From contig JAFKKQ010000086.1 in assembly GCA_017304505.1 (NCBI GenBank), forward strand, positions 1 through 7,511: a stretch of 7,511 nt of DNA. The letters are read 5' to 3'. The translations under genes and the position numbers were made by a program. Shown in pieces: positions 6,193-7,511 of the stretch (positions are counted from its first letter, which is position 1; every line of letters begins with the position of its first letter). A model generated the notes under the pieces. That model saw only the letters and a list, made by a program, of their open reading frames with translations. It made no database searches and had not been told where the DNA came from. This DNA is from Hyphomicrobiales bacterium (GTDB taxonomy: Bacteria; Pseudomonadota; Alphaproteobacteria; Rhizobiales; Xanthobacteraceae).

Positions 6193-7226
6193 GGAAGCGC
6201 CGTGACAGGCGCCCGTTTGTTGGCGGCATCCGCAGCGGCAAGCCGCGCCGCAAGCTTGAGCGCGGCGACGAGGCTCGCCGGATTGGCCTTGCCGCTGCTG
6301 GCAATGTCGAAAGCGGTGCCGTGGTCGGGCGAGGTGCGCACGAACGGCAGGCCGAGCGTGACATTGACGCCGTGATCGAACGCCAGCGTCTTGATCGGGA
6401 TCAGCGCCTGGTCGTGATACATGCACAGCGCTGCGTCGTAGGTCTGCCGTGCGGCGTCGTGGAACATGGTGTCGGCGGGCAGCGGCCCGCGCGCGTCGAT
6501 GCCGTCAGCGATCAGCCGTTCGATTGCCGGCCTGACGATGACGGCATCCTCCTTGCCGATGGTGCCGTCCTCGCCGGCATGCGGGTTGAGCCCGGCAATC
6601 GCAAGCCGCGGGTTGACGATGCCGAAGCGCGTTTTGAGATCGTGCGCGACCACGCGCCCCGTCTCGAAGATCAGGTCGCGCGTGAGGCGTTGTGGCACCT
6701 CGATGAACGGCACGTGGATCGTCACCGGGACCACGGCCACCTCGGGCGACCATAGCATCATCACCGGCCACGCCGGGTTGCCGGTCTGCGCGAACGCGAG
6801 CCGGGCGAGATATTCGGTATGGCCCGGATCGGCGAATCCCGCCTTGTAGAGCACGCTCTTGGCCACCGGATTGGTGACGACCGCTGACGCCGCGCCGCTG
6901 ATCACGTCAGCGACCGCGCGGTCAATGGCTGCGATGGCTGCGGGAGCGCTGGTGGCGTCCGTCCGGCCGGGTTCGGCGGTCACGGCGATGCCGAGGTCGA
7001 CCACCGGCAGGGCGCGGGCGAAGGCGTCGCCGGCCGTGGCGGGCGTGACGACCTCGATCGGCACATTCAGGCCGAGCCGTTTGGCGCGTCGCGCCAGGAA
7101 TTTCGGATCGCCTAAAATGTAGAAGGGCGGCAAATCGAGCGCCTCGCGCTGTGCAAAGGCGGCCAGCGCGATATCGGGCCCGATGCCCGCGGGTTCTCCC
7201 AGCGTCAAGGCCAGCGGTCGTAACAT
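6189..7226 (-). CDS. pdxA: 4-hydroxythreonine-4-phosphate dehydrogenase
   Basis: This 345-residue enzyme uses NAD to oxidise 4-phosphohydroxy-L-threonine; the product decarboxylates and is then used by PdxJ to make pyridoxine phosphate, in the DXP-dependent vitamin B6 pathway. The N-terminus has [13 protein letters not shown] (7-19). TNPVAKSVL (118-126) and GHTEYLA (135-141) are family substrate-site motifs. The metal-binding histidines are His171 in TIHVPF, His216 in NPHAGEDG and His271 in MYHDQALIP. The C-terminal part includes [22 protein letters not shown] (288-309). All key residues are present and length is typical. On the minus strand, an AGG that overlaps the surA TAG stop lies 6 bases before ATG 7226-7224 and supports this start. 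It follows surA by 7 bp and overlaps rsmA by 4 bp. I favour PdxA over PdxA2-type homologues because of this context. Confidence 0.96.
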   Translation of the reverse strand: MLRPLALTLGEPAGIGPDIALAAFAQREALDLPPFYILGDPKFLARRAKRLGLNVPIEVVTPATAGDAFARALPVVDLGIAVTAEPGRTDATSAPAAIAAIDRAVADVISGAASAVVTNPVAKSVLYKAGFADPGHTEYLARLAFAQTGNPAWPVMMLWSPEVAVVPVTIHVPFIEVPQRLTRDLIFETGRVVAHDLKTRFGIVNPRLAIAGLNPHAGEDGTIGKEDAVIVRPAIERLIADGIDARGPLPADTMFHDAARQTYDAALCMYHDQALIPIKTLAFDHGVNVTLGLPFVRTSPDHGTAFDIASSGKANPASLVAALKLAARLAAADAANKRAPVTALP

Positions 7227-7233
7227 CGCCGGC

Positions 7234-7511
7234 CTATCGATATTCGATCATGGCTTGGCTGCGCAGTTCCTTGAGAAAGTTCTTCGACAGGCTTGTGAAC
7301 TTCTCATTGTACAACTGATCGCGGGCTTCTTTCTTGGCCGGTGCGTTGTCGGATTGCCGCTTGCCGCAGATTGCGTAGACCTGGATCCCGTCCTGGATGA
7401 CCTCCGGAGGGGTCAGGTGGCCCACTTCCGTTTTTGCCAGGATTTCTCGTTGCGCCTCAGGGAGATCGGCGGAGCCTTTAAGGATTTGCGCCCGCACCGC
7501 GACGTAGCGCA
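7234..7511 (-). CDS. surA: SurA-type periplasmic peptidyl-prolyl isomerase/chaperone, C-terminal part only
   Basis: Ninety-one codons of the 3' end are visible; the gene continues past the right edge. The frame ends IEYR and stops at TAG (7236-7234). The end of a parvulin (rotamase) domain is seen: LPEAQREILAKTEVGHLTPP, then DGIQVYAICGKR, followed by a charged C-terminal helix containing ARDQLYNEKF and ELRSQAMIEYR. This pattern fits alphaproteobacterial SurA, which helps outer-membrane proteins cross the periplasm. A GTG at 7497-7495 is only an internal valine codon, because the frame stays open upstream to the edge. The order surA-pdxA-rsmA matches the E. coli operon and supports the name. 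The signal peptide and N-terminal chaperone domain are outside the window, so another parvulin-like protein remains possible. Confidence 0.82.
   Translation of the reverse strand, partial: RYVAVRAQILKGSADLPEAQREILAKTEVGHLTPPEVIQDGIQVYAICGKRQSDNAPAKKEARDQLYNEKFTSLSKNFLKELRSQAMIEYR

Noticed and set aside
6193..6426. 78-residue N-terminal extension of rsmA
   Set aside because: It is pdxA read out of frame; the protein family begins shortly before SLGQNFL, as with ATG 6192.
7234..7497. GTG at 7497 as the start of a small 87-residue gene
   Set aside because: The frame stays open to the window edge and the residues match the C-terminal end of SurA, so this is a cut gene, not a short one.

Overview
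The window looks like a chromosomal housekeeping region of a high-GC alphaproteobacterium. The closest fit is the Hyphomicrobiales, near the Nitrobacteraceae/Xanthobacteraceae (Bradyrhizobium, Rhodopseudomonas, Pseudolabrys type). I judge this from protein texture (FabF, Gmk and the MltG core read like those of that group), G/C-rich third codon positions, and gene order. No search was run, so the genus is not fixed.

Layout, left to right. A plus-strand block starts with the last 16 codons of acpP, followed by a gap of about 290 bp that holds a long imperfect stem-loop and a four-copy 15-bp tandem repeat. Then come fabF, a gap of about 305 bp, mltG (with a very long Pro/Ala-rich N-terminal extension), a 102-bp gap with a compact hairpin, yicC, and gmk starting 2 bp after yicC. 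A minus-strand block converges on it: surA (C-terminal part only, cut by the window edge), pdxA and rsmA. These are packed with a 7-bp gap and a 4-bp ATGA overlap. The two blocks meet tail to tail with 11 bp between the gmk and rsmA stops.

How the genes fit together. acpP and fabF supply fatty-acid elongation. mltG cuts nascent peptidoglycan glycan strands at the inner membrane. The acpP-fabF-...-mltG order also occurs in Escherichia coli. yicC (endoribonuclease family) next to gmk (guanylate kinase) recalls the yloC-gmk neighbourhood of Bacillus. surA-pdxA-rsmA is the same order as in the E. coli lptD-surA-pdxA-rsmA operon and joins outer-membrane protein folding, vitamin B6 synthesis and 16S rRNA maturation.

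I found no mobile element, CRISPR array, tRNA, rRNA or evident new multi-gene system. The parts not explained by known genes are the acpP-fabF gap (stem-loop, tandem repeat and a doubtful small reading frame that contains the repeat), the MltG N-terminal extension, and the terminator-poor convergent junction.
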